Shown here: positions 15,464-24,313 of the stretch, in pieces
Layout of the letters: each line of letters opens with the position of its first letter
Numbering within the stretch: position 1 is the first letter of the stretch
From: Actinomycetes bacterium
GTDB lineage: Bacteria; Actinomycetota; Humimicrobiia; Humimicrobiales; Humimicrobiaceae
Assembly: GCA_030603375.1 (NCBI GenBank)
Contig: JAUVXY010000002.1
Span: forward strand, 1 to 28,812
Direction: 5' to 3'
DNA length: 28,812 nt
The notes under the pieces: generated by a model
What the model was told of the DNA's origin: nothing
Seen by the model: only the letters and a program-made list of their open reading frames with translations
The model's database searches: none
Program-made: the position numbers and the translations under genes

Positions 15464-17926
15464 ATGTTTGAGAGATTTACTGAAAGAGCAAGAAAAGTAG
15501 TAGTTAAAGCCCAGGACGAAGCAAGATTTTTAAAACAAAATTATATTGGCACAGAGCATCTGCTGCTCGGAGTAATAGATGAAAAGGAAGGAGTTGCAGC
15601 CAAAGTACTGGGAGAGCTTGGTGTTTCCTTTAAGAAAATTAGATCTGAAGTAAAGAATGCTGTGACTGAAGGGACATCACAATCTTATGAACATATCCCA
15701 TTTACACCAAGAGCTAAAAAAGTTTTGGAATTGTCATTAAGAGAAGCGCTGCAGATGGGACACAACTATATAGGTACGGAACACATACTTTTAGGACTTC
15801 TCAAAGAAGGGGAAGGAGTAGCTGCGAGAGTGTTAAATGGTTTGGGTGTTGATTTAGAGAACGCAAAAAATAAAGTAAAAGAAATTTTAGGAAGATATCC
15901 ACTTGATGCATCACACAGTAATTTGAATGCTGGTAAAACACAGAGAAAAGAGCCCAAGATGCTTAACAGGTATGGGAGAAACCTAACTTTGTTGGCAAAG
16001 GAAGGTAAGCTGGATCCTGTAATAGGCAGAAAGAAAGAAATTGGAAGAATGGTGCAAATTTTATCCAGAAGGACTAAGAATAATCCTATTTTAGTTGGTG
16101 AATCAGGTGTAGGGAAAACAGCTATTGTAGAAGGACTAACACAATGTATAATATCTAACGAAGTACCCTCAAACCTGCGGAATAAGAAAATTTTTACACT
16201 TGACCTTGGTGCTCTTGTAGCTGGTGCAAGGTATAGAGGAGACTTTGAGGAAAGACTTAAAAAAGTGCTGGAAGAGATAAAAGATGATGGAGATATTATG
16301 CTTTTCATTGATGAGATACATACAATAGTGGGTGCAGGAGCTGCAGAAGGCGCTATTGATGCTGCAAGTATTTTAAAGCCCATGCTGGCTCGTGGAGAAA
16401 TTCAAACTATTGGCGCCACCACTGTTAACGAATACCGCAAATATGTTGAAAAAGATAAAGCGCTTGAACGCAGATTTCAGCCAATATATGTAGATGAACC
16501 ATCTGTGTATGAAACAATTGAAATTCTAAAGGGAATTAGAAAGAAATATGAAAAATTCCACGGAATTGTCATTACTGATGGAGCCATAACTGCTGCAGTA
16601 AGATTGTCTCACAGATATATTTCAGATAGATATCTGCCGGATAAAGCCATAGATTTGATGGACGAAGCTTCTTCAAGGGTTAGAATAAGGGCGCTGACTA
16701 CCCCGCCAAAGATTAAGGATATAGAAGCAGATATTGAAAAAATAACTCGTGAAAAAGAGAATGCTGTAAAATCACAGGACTTTGAAAAGGCAGCCCAATT
16801 TCGTGACAAGGAAAAACAATTAATACAAGAAAAAAGAGAAGCAGAAGGGAATTGGGGCAAAATAGGAAAAACTAAAAGAGAAAGTGTAAACGAAAATGAG
16901 ATAGCGGAAGTGTTGTCAAGCTGGACAGGTGTACCTGTTTATAAGTTAACAGAAGCTGAATCAGGAAGGCTGTTAAAGATGGAAGAAGGTTTGCACAGGC
17001 GAGTTATTGGTCAGGATGAAGCTATTAAAACTGTTTCAAAAGCTATAAGAAGATCGCGTTCAGGCCTTAAGGATCCAAAGAGGCCCATAGGTTCATTTAT
17101 ATTCATGGGACCTTCTGGTGTTGGCAAGACAGAGCTGGCAAAAACAATAGCAGAATTTCTATTTGGGAAAGAAGATGTCCTAATGCAAATAGATATGTCA
17201 GAATATATGGAGAAGCACTCTGTTTCAAAATTGGTGGGCTCTCCACCGGGATATATTGGTTACGATGAAGGCGGACAGCTTACTGAAATGGTAAGAAGAA
17301 GACCTTATAGCGTGATACTGCTGGATGAAATTGAAAAAGCTCATCCGGATGTATTTAATATATTGCTACAAATCTTTGAGGAAGGCCGTCTTACTGATTC
17401 ACAGGGCAGAAAAGCAGATTTTAAAAATGCTGTGATAATAATGACGTCTAATCTGGGGGCCAGGGAGATACAAAAAAATACACCACTGGGATTTAAAAAA
17501 GCAGACAGTGAAGCTCTTTCTTATGAAAATATAAAATTTAAGGCGATGAGCGAGCTGAAAAAGACATTCAGACCTGAATTTTTAAATAGGATTGACGAAG
17601 TCATAGTATTCCATAAATTGACAGAGCAGCAGGTTTACAAAATTATAGATCTAATGATTTTAAGAATAGAACAGCAGCTTGAGCTCCAGGGGCTGACAAT
17701 AGAATTAACTAAAAGTGCCAAGGAGCTGTTGATTAAAAAAGGATATGATGCTTCAATGGGTGCAAGGCCCATGAGGAGATGCATACAAAATTTAATTGAA
17801 GACCCTGTCTCTGAAAAAATAATAAGTGGGGAATTAAAACCAAATAGCAAAATTATTGTAAGTTCTGAGAACGGTGAAATAAAGCTTGACATCAAGAGAG
17901 CCAGCAACAATATGGCTAAGGTTTAG
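15464..17926 (+). CDS. clpC: ATP-dependent Clp protease ATPase subunit ClpC
   Basis: The 820-residue AAA+ unfoldase begins MFERFTERARKVVVKAQDEA. It has two N-terminal Clp repeats (about 1-145), a first AAA+ module with Walker A GESGVGKT (about 212-219) and LFIDEIHT, and a UVR-containing middle domain (about 415-465, with KSQDFEKAAQFRDKEKQL). The second AAA+ module has Walker A GPSGVGKT (about 549-556). A LGF tripeptide near residue 675 is the ClpP-docking loop. ClpC feeds substrates to ClpP; clpP is not in this window. The ATG follows the mcsB stop by 1 nt, so the two are translationally coupled. The length fits the family. Confidence 0.98.
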   Translation: MFERFTERARKVVVKAQDEARFLKQNYIGTEHLLLGVIDEKEGVAAKVLGELGVSFKKIRSEVKNAVTEGTSQSYEHIPFTPRAKKVLELSLREALQMGHNYIGTEHILLGLLKEGEGVAARVLNGLGVDLENAKNKVKEILGRYPLDASHSNLNAGKTQRKEPKMLNRYGRNLTLLAKEGKLDPVIGRKKEIGRMVQILSRRTKNNPILVGESGVGKTAIVEGLTQCIISNEVPSNLRNKKIFTLDLGALVAGARYRGDFEERLKKVLEEIKDDGDIMLFIDEIHTIVGAGAAEGAIDAASILKPMLARGEIQTIGATTVNEYRKYVEKDKALERRFQPIYVDEPSVYETIEILKGIRKKYEKFHGIVITDGAITAAVRLSHRYISDRYLPDKAIDLMDEASSRVRIRALTTPPKIKDIEADIEKITREKENAVKSQDFEKAAQFRDKEKQLIQEKREAEGNWGKIGKTKRESVNENEIAEVLSSWTGVPVYKLTEAESGRLLKMEEGLHRRVIGQDEAIKTVSKAIRRSRSGLKDPKRPIGSFIFMGPSGVGKTELAKTIAEFLFGKEDVLMQIDMSEYMEKHSVSKLVGSPPGYIGYDEGGQLTEMVRRRPYSVILLDEIEKAHPDVFNILLQIFEEGRLTDSQGRKADFKNAVIIMTSNLGAREIQKNTPLGFKKADSEALSYENIKFKAMSELKKTFRPEFLNRIDEVIVFHKLTEQQVYKIIDLMILRIEQQLELQGLTIELTKSAKELLIKKGYDASMGARPMRRCIQNLIEDPVSEKIISGELKPNSKIIVSSENGEIKLDIKRASNNMAKV

Positions 17927-17965
17927 GTCTAATTATTTATTAATTATATTTATTATGATAACAAG

Positions 17966-19078
17966 ATGAACGAGAAGGAAGAATTATTATTATTAAGTTG
18001 TTTAAAAAGGATTGCACCCGGAACAAAACTTCGTACAGGCATAGAGTATATACTTCAGGGTAAAACCGGAGGGTTAATTGTAATTGGAGATTCAGAAGAA
18101 GTATTAAAGTTGGTCAATGGCGGATTTTATATAGGTTGCAATTTTTCACCTGCCAAGTTTTATGAATTAGCTAAAATGGATGGCGCCATAATTCTTAGCA
18201 CCGATGCTAAAAGAATTTTGTATGCAAATACCCATCTTTTTCCAAACCCGGAGATTTTAACAACAGAGACTGGCACCAGGCACAGAACTGCTGAAAGAGT
18301 AGCAAAACAAACGAGAACTTTGGTGATATCAATTTCTCAAAAAAGAGATGTAATAACCATATATATTGACAATATTAAATACATGCTTGAGGAACCAAGA
18401 CTGGTGCTATCAAAGGCTAATCAAGCACTTCAAACACTGGAAAAATTTAAACATGGATTGGACCATCTTACTTTTAATCTAACATTAAGAGAGCTGGAAG
18501 ACATAGTTACCCTTTTTGATGTAGTTAGCGTGCTCCAAAGGTCGGTTATAGTACAAAAAACAGAAAAGGAAGTAAGGAAGTATATTTATGAGCTGGGAGT
18601 AGACGGAAGACTTCTCAAGATGCAGGTTGAGGAATTAATGACAAATGTGGTTGATGAAAGTATTAAGATTATAAAGGATTATATTAATCCTGAAAGTAAT
18701 TTAAAATCAACTGAAGTAAGAAGAAAGATAAGAAAATTAAGTTCCGACGTGCTTCTCGATCAAAATTATTTAGCAGAGATTTTAGGTTATAAAGTTGACG
18801 GAGATTTGAGAGAATTTAGTGTGAATGCCAAAGGGTTCAGGATTATTTCAGAATCCAGAAGACTCCCACTGACAGTGGTTGAAAATTTAGTTGACAAATT
18901 TGATAGTTTAAAAAACATCCTGGATGCCGGTGTTGATGAATTATCCGAAGTTCCCGGTATGGGTAAAATGAGGGCTAAATCTTTGCATGACAGGTTAAAA
19001 AAGTTCTCAGAGTATTATTTGTATAATGAGCTACATAACAGCAATAGTGAAGGAATAGCTCAAAGGTTTAAATTGTGA
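17966..19078 (+). CDS. disA: Diadenylate cyclase DisA
   Basis: The 370-residue protein joins two ATP molecules to make c-di-AMP and scans DNA. The N-terminal DAC domain has the catalytic DGA motif at residues 72-74 and RHR at 105-107 (TGTRHRTAERVAKQT). A helical spine follows, and a C-terminal helix-hairpin-helix DNA-binding domain contains GVDELSEVPGMGKMRAKSL. The length and order match DisA. In B. subtilis radA lies between clpC and disA and controls DisA; here disA follows clpC directly after 39 nt. The ATG has no good SD. Confidence 0.96.
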   Translation: MNEKEELLLLSCLKRIAPGTKLRTGIEYILQGKTGGLIVIGDSEEVLKLVNGGFYIGCNFSPAKFYELAKMDGAIILSTDAKRILYANTHLFPNPEILTTETGTRHRTAERVAKQTRTLVISISQKRDVITIYIDNIKYMLEEPRLVLSKANQALQTLEKFKHGLDHLTFNLTLRELEDIVTLFDVVSVLQRSVIVQKTEKEVRKYIYELGVDGRLLKMQVEELMTNVVDESIKIIKDYINPESNLKSTEVRRKIRKLSSDVLLDQNYLAEILGYKVDGDLREFSVNAKGFRIISESRRLPLTVVENLVDKFDSLKNILDAGVDELSEVPGMGKMRAKSLHDRLKKFSEYYLYNELHNSNSEGIAQRFKL

Positions 19079-19109
19079 TTTTTTCAAAAACTAGCAGTGG
19101 CAATGACTA

Positions 19110-19826
19110 ATGAGTGTAGCAATAATTACAGCAGCTGGAAGGAGTACCAGGCTAAAGGGTAATATTAGTAAGCAGTTTATGAATATATATGGCAAGCCAG
19201 TACTTGCGCGCACCATTGAAGCTTTCCAAAGTTCCCAAAAAATAAAAAAGATATATGTAACGGTGCCTGGCGGCTATTTGAAATTTTGTAGAGAGAAGAT
19301 AATAAAAAGATATTCTCTTAGTAAAGTTAAGAAACTGGTAGTTGGAGGAAGCAATAGGCAGGAGTCGGTCTATAATGCTCTTAAGGAAATCCCTGCGTCA
19401 CCGGGTAGTGTAGTATTAATTCATGATGGTGTCAGGCCCCTTATTGCAACTCCAGAAATCGACTCTATTGTTGATGAGTTAACACAGGAAAACAAAAAGG
19501 ATTCTAATATAAAGGGTGTGATAATAGCTGCACCTGCTAATGAAACCATAAAGAAAGTAAAAAATAATGGCATAGTGGAAGAAACAATACCTCGGGGCAA
19601 GGTTTGGCACGCACAAACCCCACAAGCTTTTTTTTACGAAGTAATTTTAGATGCTCACAAAAAAGCTATTGAGGATGATTTTGTTGGAACTGATGATGCC
19701 AGTCTTGTTGAGAGAATGGGATGGAAGATAAAAGTTTTTAAAGTAACGCATGAGAATATAAAAATTACAACACCGGTTGACTTGTTTCTTGCCGAATTAA
19801 TGATAACTAAAGGGAATACTAAATAA
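19110..19826 (+). CDS. ispD: 2-C-methyl-D-erythritol 4-phosphate cytidylyltransferase
   Basis: The 238-residue enzyme transfers CMP to methylerythritol phosphate, the third step of the MEP isoprenoid pathway. The nucleotide-binding loop is IITAAGRSTRLKGNISKQF, followed by VVGGSNRQESVYNAL, VLIHDGVRPLI and TIPRGKVWHAQTPQAF. TDDASLVE lies near the C-terminus. The usual first residue of the PAAG loop is Thr here. ispF follows after 86 nt as a separate gene. The SD before the ATG is poor. Confidence 0.96.
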   Translation: MSVAIITAAGRSTRLKGNISKQFMNIYGKPVLARTIEAFQSSQKIKKIYVTVPGGYLKFCREKIIKRYSLSKVKKLVVGGSNRQESVYNALKEIPASPGSVVLIHDGVRPLIATPEIDSIVDELTQENKKDSNIKGVIIAAPANETIKKVKNNGIVEETIPRGKVWHAQTPQAFFYEVILDAHKKAIEDDFVGTDDASLVERMGWKIKVFKVTHENIKITTPVDLFLAELMITKGNTK

Positions 19827-19912
19827 TTCAAATTTTTAGATGATTTATCTGGAAGTGTTGTAGTTAGAGTATACTATTCTATAAACAGATATTACCACAG
19901 GATTAATTTTAT

Positions 19913-20380
19913 ATGAAAATAGGTATAGGCTTTGATGTCCATAATTTTCAGAGTGGCAGAAAATTAATATTGGGAGGAGTGGAAATAAATCACAGCAAGG
20001 GACTTGCAGGTCACTCAGATGCAGATGTGCTGGTTCATTCTATTATGGATGCCATGTTAGGAGCTTGCGGCCTTGGTGACATTGGAAATCATTTTCCGGA
20101 TAGTGACTCAAGGTATGAAAACATTTCCAGCTTACTATTGCTTGAAGAAGTTAACAAAAAAATGAAAAAAAAATGCCTGAGCATAGTAAATATAGATTGT
20201 GTGTTAATTTTAGAGAAACCCAGGGTATCCAAATATTTCCCAGATATGAAAAAAAAATTATCTGGTATTCTAAAAATAAGTGAGGAAGCAATTAATATAA
20301 AAGCAACAACCACCGAGGGCCTTGGTTTTTGCGGAAGAGAAGAGGGAATTGCTGCTGAGAGCGCAGTACTTCTTGAATAA
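19913..20380 (+). CDS. ispF: 2-C-methyl-D-erythritol 2,4-cyclodiphosphate synthase
   Basis: The 155-residue enzyme cyclises CDP-methylerythritol 2-phosphate with release of CMP. It has the metal ligands in GIGFDVHNF (Asp8, His10), the core AGHSDADVLVHSIMDAMLG, GLGDIGNHFPDSD, and the C-terminal signature KATTTEGLGFCGREEGIA. Length is normal. An AGGA about 10 nt upstream supports the ATG at 19913. The ispE step is not encoded here. It follows ispD and precedes gltX, the Bacillota order. Confidence 0.97.
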   Translation: MKIGIGFDVHNFQSGRKLILGGVEINHSKGLAGHSDADVLVHSIMDAMLGACGLGDIGNHFPDSDSRYENISSLLLLEEVNKKMKKKCLSIVNIDCVLILEKPRVSKYFPDMKKKLSGILKISEEAINIKATTTEGLGFCGREEGIAAESAVLLE

Positions 20381-20382
20381 AT

Positions 20383-20409
20383 TTGACTAAATGTGCTTTT
20401 ATGTATAAT
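20383..20409 (+). promoter_or_regulatory. Promoter candidate for gltX-cysE-cysS
   Basis: TTGACT (20383-20388) and a perfect TATAAT (20404-20409) are separated by 15 nt, slightly short of optimal. It lies just after the ispF stop, in the 108-nt gap before gltX. A weak AT-rich hairpin (20416-20423 with 20435-20442), followed by a T-run, starts close to the predicted transcript start. No T-box features are seen, and the leader is too short for one. Confidence 0.5.
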
Positions 20410-20530
20410 ATATTTAATTAGTTAAACCTGTTACAGTTAATTTTTTGTTGCGTGATAGTTTTGGCAGTGTACAAGTGTAAACAGTAAGATGGTTATATCA
20501 AAAGAAATACAAGAAAAAAAAGAAGTAAAA

Positions 20531-22006
20531 ATGGTTCCAAGATTTAGGTTTGCACCGTCTCCTACAGGCGGTCTTCATATAGGAACGGCAAGAACTGCTT
20601 TGTTTAACTGGCTGGCTGCAAGGAGCATGAACGGAAGGCTTGTTTTAAGGATAGAAGACACAGATACGAAAAGGTCTGACAGGAAATACGAAGATTCCAT
20701 AATTGATGATTTAAAGTGGCTTGGCTTAGGCTGGGATGAATTTTACAGACAGAGTGAAAGAATTGAAATTTATCAAAAATTTGCTAACAAACTATTAAAT
20801 GAAGGCAAGGCTTACTTATGTTTTTGCACTCCTGAGCGTTTAAACGATCTAAGGGAAAAACTTTTATCTGAGGGGAAAATGCCGGGATATGATAACAAAT
20901 GTAGAAGTTTAAGTGCAGAGAATGTTGAAAAGAATTTAAGAGAAGGCAAAAAGTTCACGATAAGGTTTAAAGTTGAAGATGGCGATATATTATTTAATGA
21001 TCTGGTAAGAGGGAATATAAAGTTTAACTCTAAAGTTATCAGAGATTTTATAGCTATTAAATCCGACGGAACCCCTTCTTATAATTTTGCAGTAGTGGTG
21101 GATGATAGTGAAATGGAGATAACACACGTACTCAGGGGAGAAGATCATATCACAAATACTGCAAAGCAAATACTGCTGTTTAAAAGTATTGGACGAAAGC
21201 CACCTTTTTTTGCACACATTTCAATGATACTTGAAAAAGATGGCTCTAAGTTAAGCAAAAGATATGGCGCCACTACTATTACTCAGTTCAGGGAGATGGG
21301 ATACTTGAGCGAAGCTGTTTGCAATTATCTTTCCATGCTTTCCTGGCATCCAAGAGATTGCGAAGAAATATTTAGCATATATGATGCTGTAAGTAAGTTT
21401 AGAATACCGGATATATCCAAAAGCCCGGCTATATTTGATACCGACAAGCTAAATTGGATTAATGGTATTTATATAAGGGGAAAGACAGTTGATGAGCTTG
21501 TAGATCTTTGCACGCCATTTTTGATCAGGGGAAAAGTGATAGAAAAAAGTGATGTAGGAAATGAAGAAATTATGCTGAAGGTAAAAAAATGTGCTGACGC
21601 GTTTAAAGACAAAATAAAAGTACTTGGCGAATTTCCAGATTATGCCGTGGATTTATTTAGGGACAGAATAAATAATTACAGCAAGGAAGCTGACGAAATA
21701 TTGAGATTGGAAACTTCTTCCAATGTGCTGCAGTTTTTTTTAAAGGAATTAGAATCAACGCTCAAGTCCCATGACAACAATGAGGGCTCCGGTATTGATG
21801 AAGAGATTGGCAGGAAACTTATTAAAGCGGCGGGAGAAAATCTTAAAGAATACAAAATAAAAGGAAAATTTTTATATATGCCAATTCGGGCATCTCTTAC
21901 AGGTATGACACATGGGCCAGAACTTCCAAAAATTATAGCTATACTTGGTTTGAAAAATTGCATAAAAAGAGTAAACCAAACTTTAAAATATCTTGAAAAT
22001 AATTAA
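20531..22006 (+). CDS. gltX: Glutamyl-tRNA synthetase
   Basis: The class I synthetase (491 residues from this start) has FAPSPTGGLHIGTARTALFN, where HIGT is the HIGH motif. RIEDTDTKRSD and LRGEDHITNTAKQI follow, and the KMSKS equivalent is SKLSKRYG (about residue 239). A C-terminal helical anticodon-binding domain follows. It charges tRNA-Glu; whether it also mischarges tRNA-Gln cannot be read from the sequence. The start at 20531 places the protein at the conserved FRFAPSPTG; an in-frame ATG at 20489 would add 14 residues, and neither has a strong SD. The gene lies between ispF and cysE as in B. subtilis. Confidence 0.96.
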   Translation: MVPRFRFAPSPTGGLHIGTARTALFNWLAARSMNGRLVLRIEDTDTKRSDRKYEDSIIDDLKWLGLGWDEFYRQSERIEIYQKFANKLLNEGKAYLCFCTPERLNDLREKLLSEGKMPGYDNKCRSLSAENVEKNLREGKKFTIRFKVEDGDILFNDLVRGNIKFNSKVIRDFIAIKSDGTPSYNFAVVVDDSEMEITHVLRGEDHITNTAKQILLFKSIGRKPPFFAHISMILEKDGSKLSKRYGATTITQFREMGYLSEAVCNYLSMLSWHPRDCEEIFSIYDAVSKFRIPDISKSPAIFDTDKLNWINGIYIRGKTVDELVDLCTPFLIRGKVIEKSDVGNEEIMLKVKKCADAFKDKIKVLGEFPDYAVDLFRDRINNYSKEADEILRLETSSNVLQFFLKELESTLKSHDNNEGSGIDEEIGRKLIKAAGENLKEYKIKGKFLYMPIRASLTGMTHGPELPKIIAILGLKNCIKRVNQTLKYLENN

Positions 22007-22092
22007 TTTTTAATAGATTATTATTCTTTATAATTTATTAACAATACAGTACAGTTTAATAAAATTAATCAACGTTTTGTATATCTGAAACG

Positions 22093-22788
22093 ATGGGTTT
22101 AATAAGAGATTTAAGAGATCAAATAAAAGTGGCAAAGGAAAGAGATCCTGCTGCTGTAAGCACTGTGGAAATCTTTCTTACATATGCCGGAGTTCATGCA
22201 ATTTTGGCATACCGTGTTGCTAACTGGCTGCTTAAGCATAAAATCCCGTTTTTGCCTCGAGCAATATCACAATTTGATAAATTTCTAACAGGGATTGAAA
22301 TTCACCCCGGGGCAAAAATTGGTAAAAGATTGTTTATTGATCATGGTGCAGGCGTGGTTATAGGCGAGACTTCTATTATTGGTGATGACGTAACAATATA
22401 CCAGGGAGTAACATTGGGGGGGACAGGAAAAGAAAGAGGGAAAAGGCACCCTACCATTGGTAATACCGTTGTTATATCAGCTGGAGCAAAAGTCCTGGGT
22501 TCAATAACTATAGGCAATAATGTAATTATAGGCGCTGGTGCCGTTGTAATAAAATCTGTTCCTGATGAATGTACCGTAGTTGGTGTTCCGGGAAGAATTG
22601 TAAAAATAAAGGGAGAAAAAGTTTTGTCAGATAAATTTCATAGAATGAACTTACCAGACCCTGTAAATGAAATACTGGGTGATTGCTGTGCAAGAATAAA
22701 TTTTCTGGAAGAAGAATTAAAAAAGCTTAAGAGAGAAAACAAAGCAAAAGGTAGTTCCAAACAAAAAAGTAAAAAATTAAAAGAATAG
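22093..22788 (+). CDS. cysE: Serine O-acetyltransferase
   Basis: The 231-residue protein acetylates serine to O-acetylserine, the precursor of cysteine. An N-terminal helical part (residues 1-65) is followed by the left-handed beta-helix of hexapeptide repeats: GIEIHPGAKIGKRLFIDHGA, GVVIGETSIIGDDVTIYQGV, then TLGGTGKERGKRHPTIG and VVGVPGRIV. The Asp/His of IDHG and the TLGG segment are typical active-site elements. A C-terminal coiled coil and a Lys-rich tail (about 200-231) go beyond the usual short form. No clear SD precedes the ATG at 22093. cysS starts 10 nt after the stop. Confidence 0.95.
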   Translation: MGLIRDLRDQIKVAKERDPAAVSTVEIFLTYAGVHAILAYRVANWLLKHKIPFLPRAISQFDKFLTGIEIHPGAKIGKRLFIDHGAGVVIGETSIIGDDVTIYQGVTLGGTGKERGKRHPTIGNTVVISAGAKVLGSITIGNNVIIGAGAVVIKSVPDECTVVGVPGRIVKIKGEKVLSDKFHRMNLPDPVNEILGDCCARINFLEEELKKLKRENKAKGSSKQKSKKLKE

Positions 22789-22798
22789 GTGAAAAGGC

Positions 22799-24313
22799 AT
22801 GGGGCTGAAAATATATAATACCCTTCACAGGAAAAAGGAATTATTTGAGCCGGTAGAAAGCGGCAAAGTCAGGATGTATGTGTGTGGTCCGACCGTCTAT
22901 AACTACATATCTATTGGAAATGCAAGACCAATAATAGTCTTTAACATGGTAAGAAACTATTTAGAGTATAGTGGTTATGAAGTTAATTATGTACAAAATA
23001 TTACTGATATTGAAGATAAGATAATAAATAAGGCTATAGAGGAAAATGTTGACTTTAAGGTTATAACCAGGAAGTATACCGATGCTTTTCTGTATGATGT
23101 TAAAAGTCTAAAAATAAGTAAGTTTGACAAAATGCCAAAGGCTTCTGAAATGATTGGGGAGATAATAAATTTTATAGCCAAAATAATAGAAAATGGCTTT
23201 GGGTACGCAACAGATGGCAATGTATATTTTGATGTAAAGAAATTCAAGCACTATGGAAAATTATCCGGACAGAAAATTGAAGAAATGAAACAGCAAGAAG
23301 TTTGTGTCTTTAGTAAAAGGAATAAAATAGATTTTGCACTATGGAAGAATGCAAAAGAAGGCGAACCTTATTGGGATAGCCCGTGGGGCAGAGGGAGACC
23401 GGGCTGGCATATTGAATGTTCTGCTATGGCAACTAAATTTTTAGGACATCCCATAGATATCCATGGAGGCGGGATAGATCTGGTGTTTCCTCATCACGAG
23501 AATGAAATTGCCCAATCGGAAGCTGCTTTTCCTAAAAAAGGTGATTTTGTGCACTACTGGATGCATAATGGAATGATTGAGATTAAAGAAGAAAAAATGT
23601 CTAAGTCAAAAGGGCTTAAAGAAGATTGGATACTTAGAAACCTTTTAAAAAAATATTCACAGAATGTTGTAAAAATATATATGCTGACCACTCATTACAG
23701 GAGCCCGTTAGAATTCAGCGTTGAAAAGCTTATTGAGGCAAAAAAAGCACTGGACAAAGTTACAAACACTTTAAGAAATATCCAATTTTTAATTGAAGAA
23801 TCCGACAAAGGATGTCACACGGGAGAAACTGCTGAAAAAAAGAATGCGGAAGCAGAATTAAAAATAGATAGCCTAATAAAAAAGTGTGAAGAAAAATTTA
23901 GACATTCCATGGACGATGATTTTAACTCTGCAAAGGCGGCTGGAAGCATTTTTGAACTTATTAGAAATATAAACAGCATTATACAAAGTCCAAAATTTGT
24001 GCTAACTGAGGCTGTGAAGACGAGTCTTGACAGAGCTTATAAAAAAATAAACGTGCTGGGCTCAGTTTTAGGGTTTGATTTTGAAAAAGAGGTTGCAAAA
24101 GTTGCCGTTGACACTGAAACTAAAATTGGGCTGAGCAGCAGAGACATAGAAAGGCTTATTGCAGAAAGGGAAAAGGCAAGAAAAAATAAAGACTTCAAGC
24201 TGGCCGATGAGATTAGAAATAAATTAAGCATGGGCGGCGTAGTGCTGGAAGATAGAAAAGAAGGGACCATCTGGAAGGTAATAGAAAGCAGTAATGGAAA
24301 AAAGAAACTATGA
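22799..24313 (+). CDS. cysS: Cysteinyl-tRNA synthetase with altered HIGH motif
   Basis: The 504-residue class I synthetase charges tRNA-Cys. The Zn ligands are present: Cys29 in CGPTVY, the Cys of GWHIECSAM, and the His/Glu of HGGGIDLVFPHHENE. KMSKSKG is intact at about residue 266, and the C-terminal domain ends with a helical region. The HIGH element, normally HIGN in this enzyme, reads SIGN: Ser38 (TCT at 22910-22912) replaces the first His, which normally helps ATP activation. All else looks functional. AGGTGAAAAGG precedes the ATG. The last 20 nt overlap rlmB. Confidence 0.95.
   Translation: MGLKIYNTLHRKKELFEPVESGKVRMYVCGPTVYNYISIGNARPIIVFNMVRNYLEYSGYEVNYVQNITDIEDKIINKAIEENVDFKVITRKYTDAFLYDVKSLKISKFDKMPKASEMIGEIINFIAKIIENGFGYATDGNVYFDVKKFKHYGKLSGQKIEEMKQQEVCVFSKRNKIDFALWKNAKEGEPYWDSPWGRGRPGWHIECSAMATKFLGHPIDIHGGGIDLVFPHHENEIAQSEAAFPKKGDFVHYWMHNGMIEIKEEKMSKSKGLKEDWILRNLLKKYSQNVVKIYMLTTHYRSPLEFSVEKLIEAKKALDKVTNTLRNIQFLIEESDKGCHTGETAEKKNAEAELKIDSLIKKCEEKFRHSMDDDFNSAKAAGSIFELIRNINSIIQSPKFVLTEAVKTSLDRAYKKINVLGSVLGFDFEKEVAKVAVDTETKIGLSSRDIERLIAEREKARKNKDFKLADEIRNKLSMGGVVLEDRKEGTIWKVIESSNGKKKL

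Noticed and set aside
19858..19885. Possible promoter TTGTAG-N16-TATAAA before ispF
   Set aside because: The -35 matches only 3 of 6 positions and the gap between ispD and ispF is short, so read-through is as likely.
20381..20530. Possible T-box riboswitch before gltX
   Set aside because: The leader is only about 110 nt and has neither the conserved T-box sequence nor a terminator/antiterminator pair.
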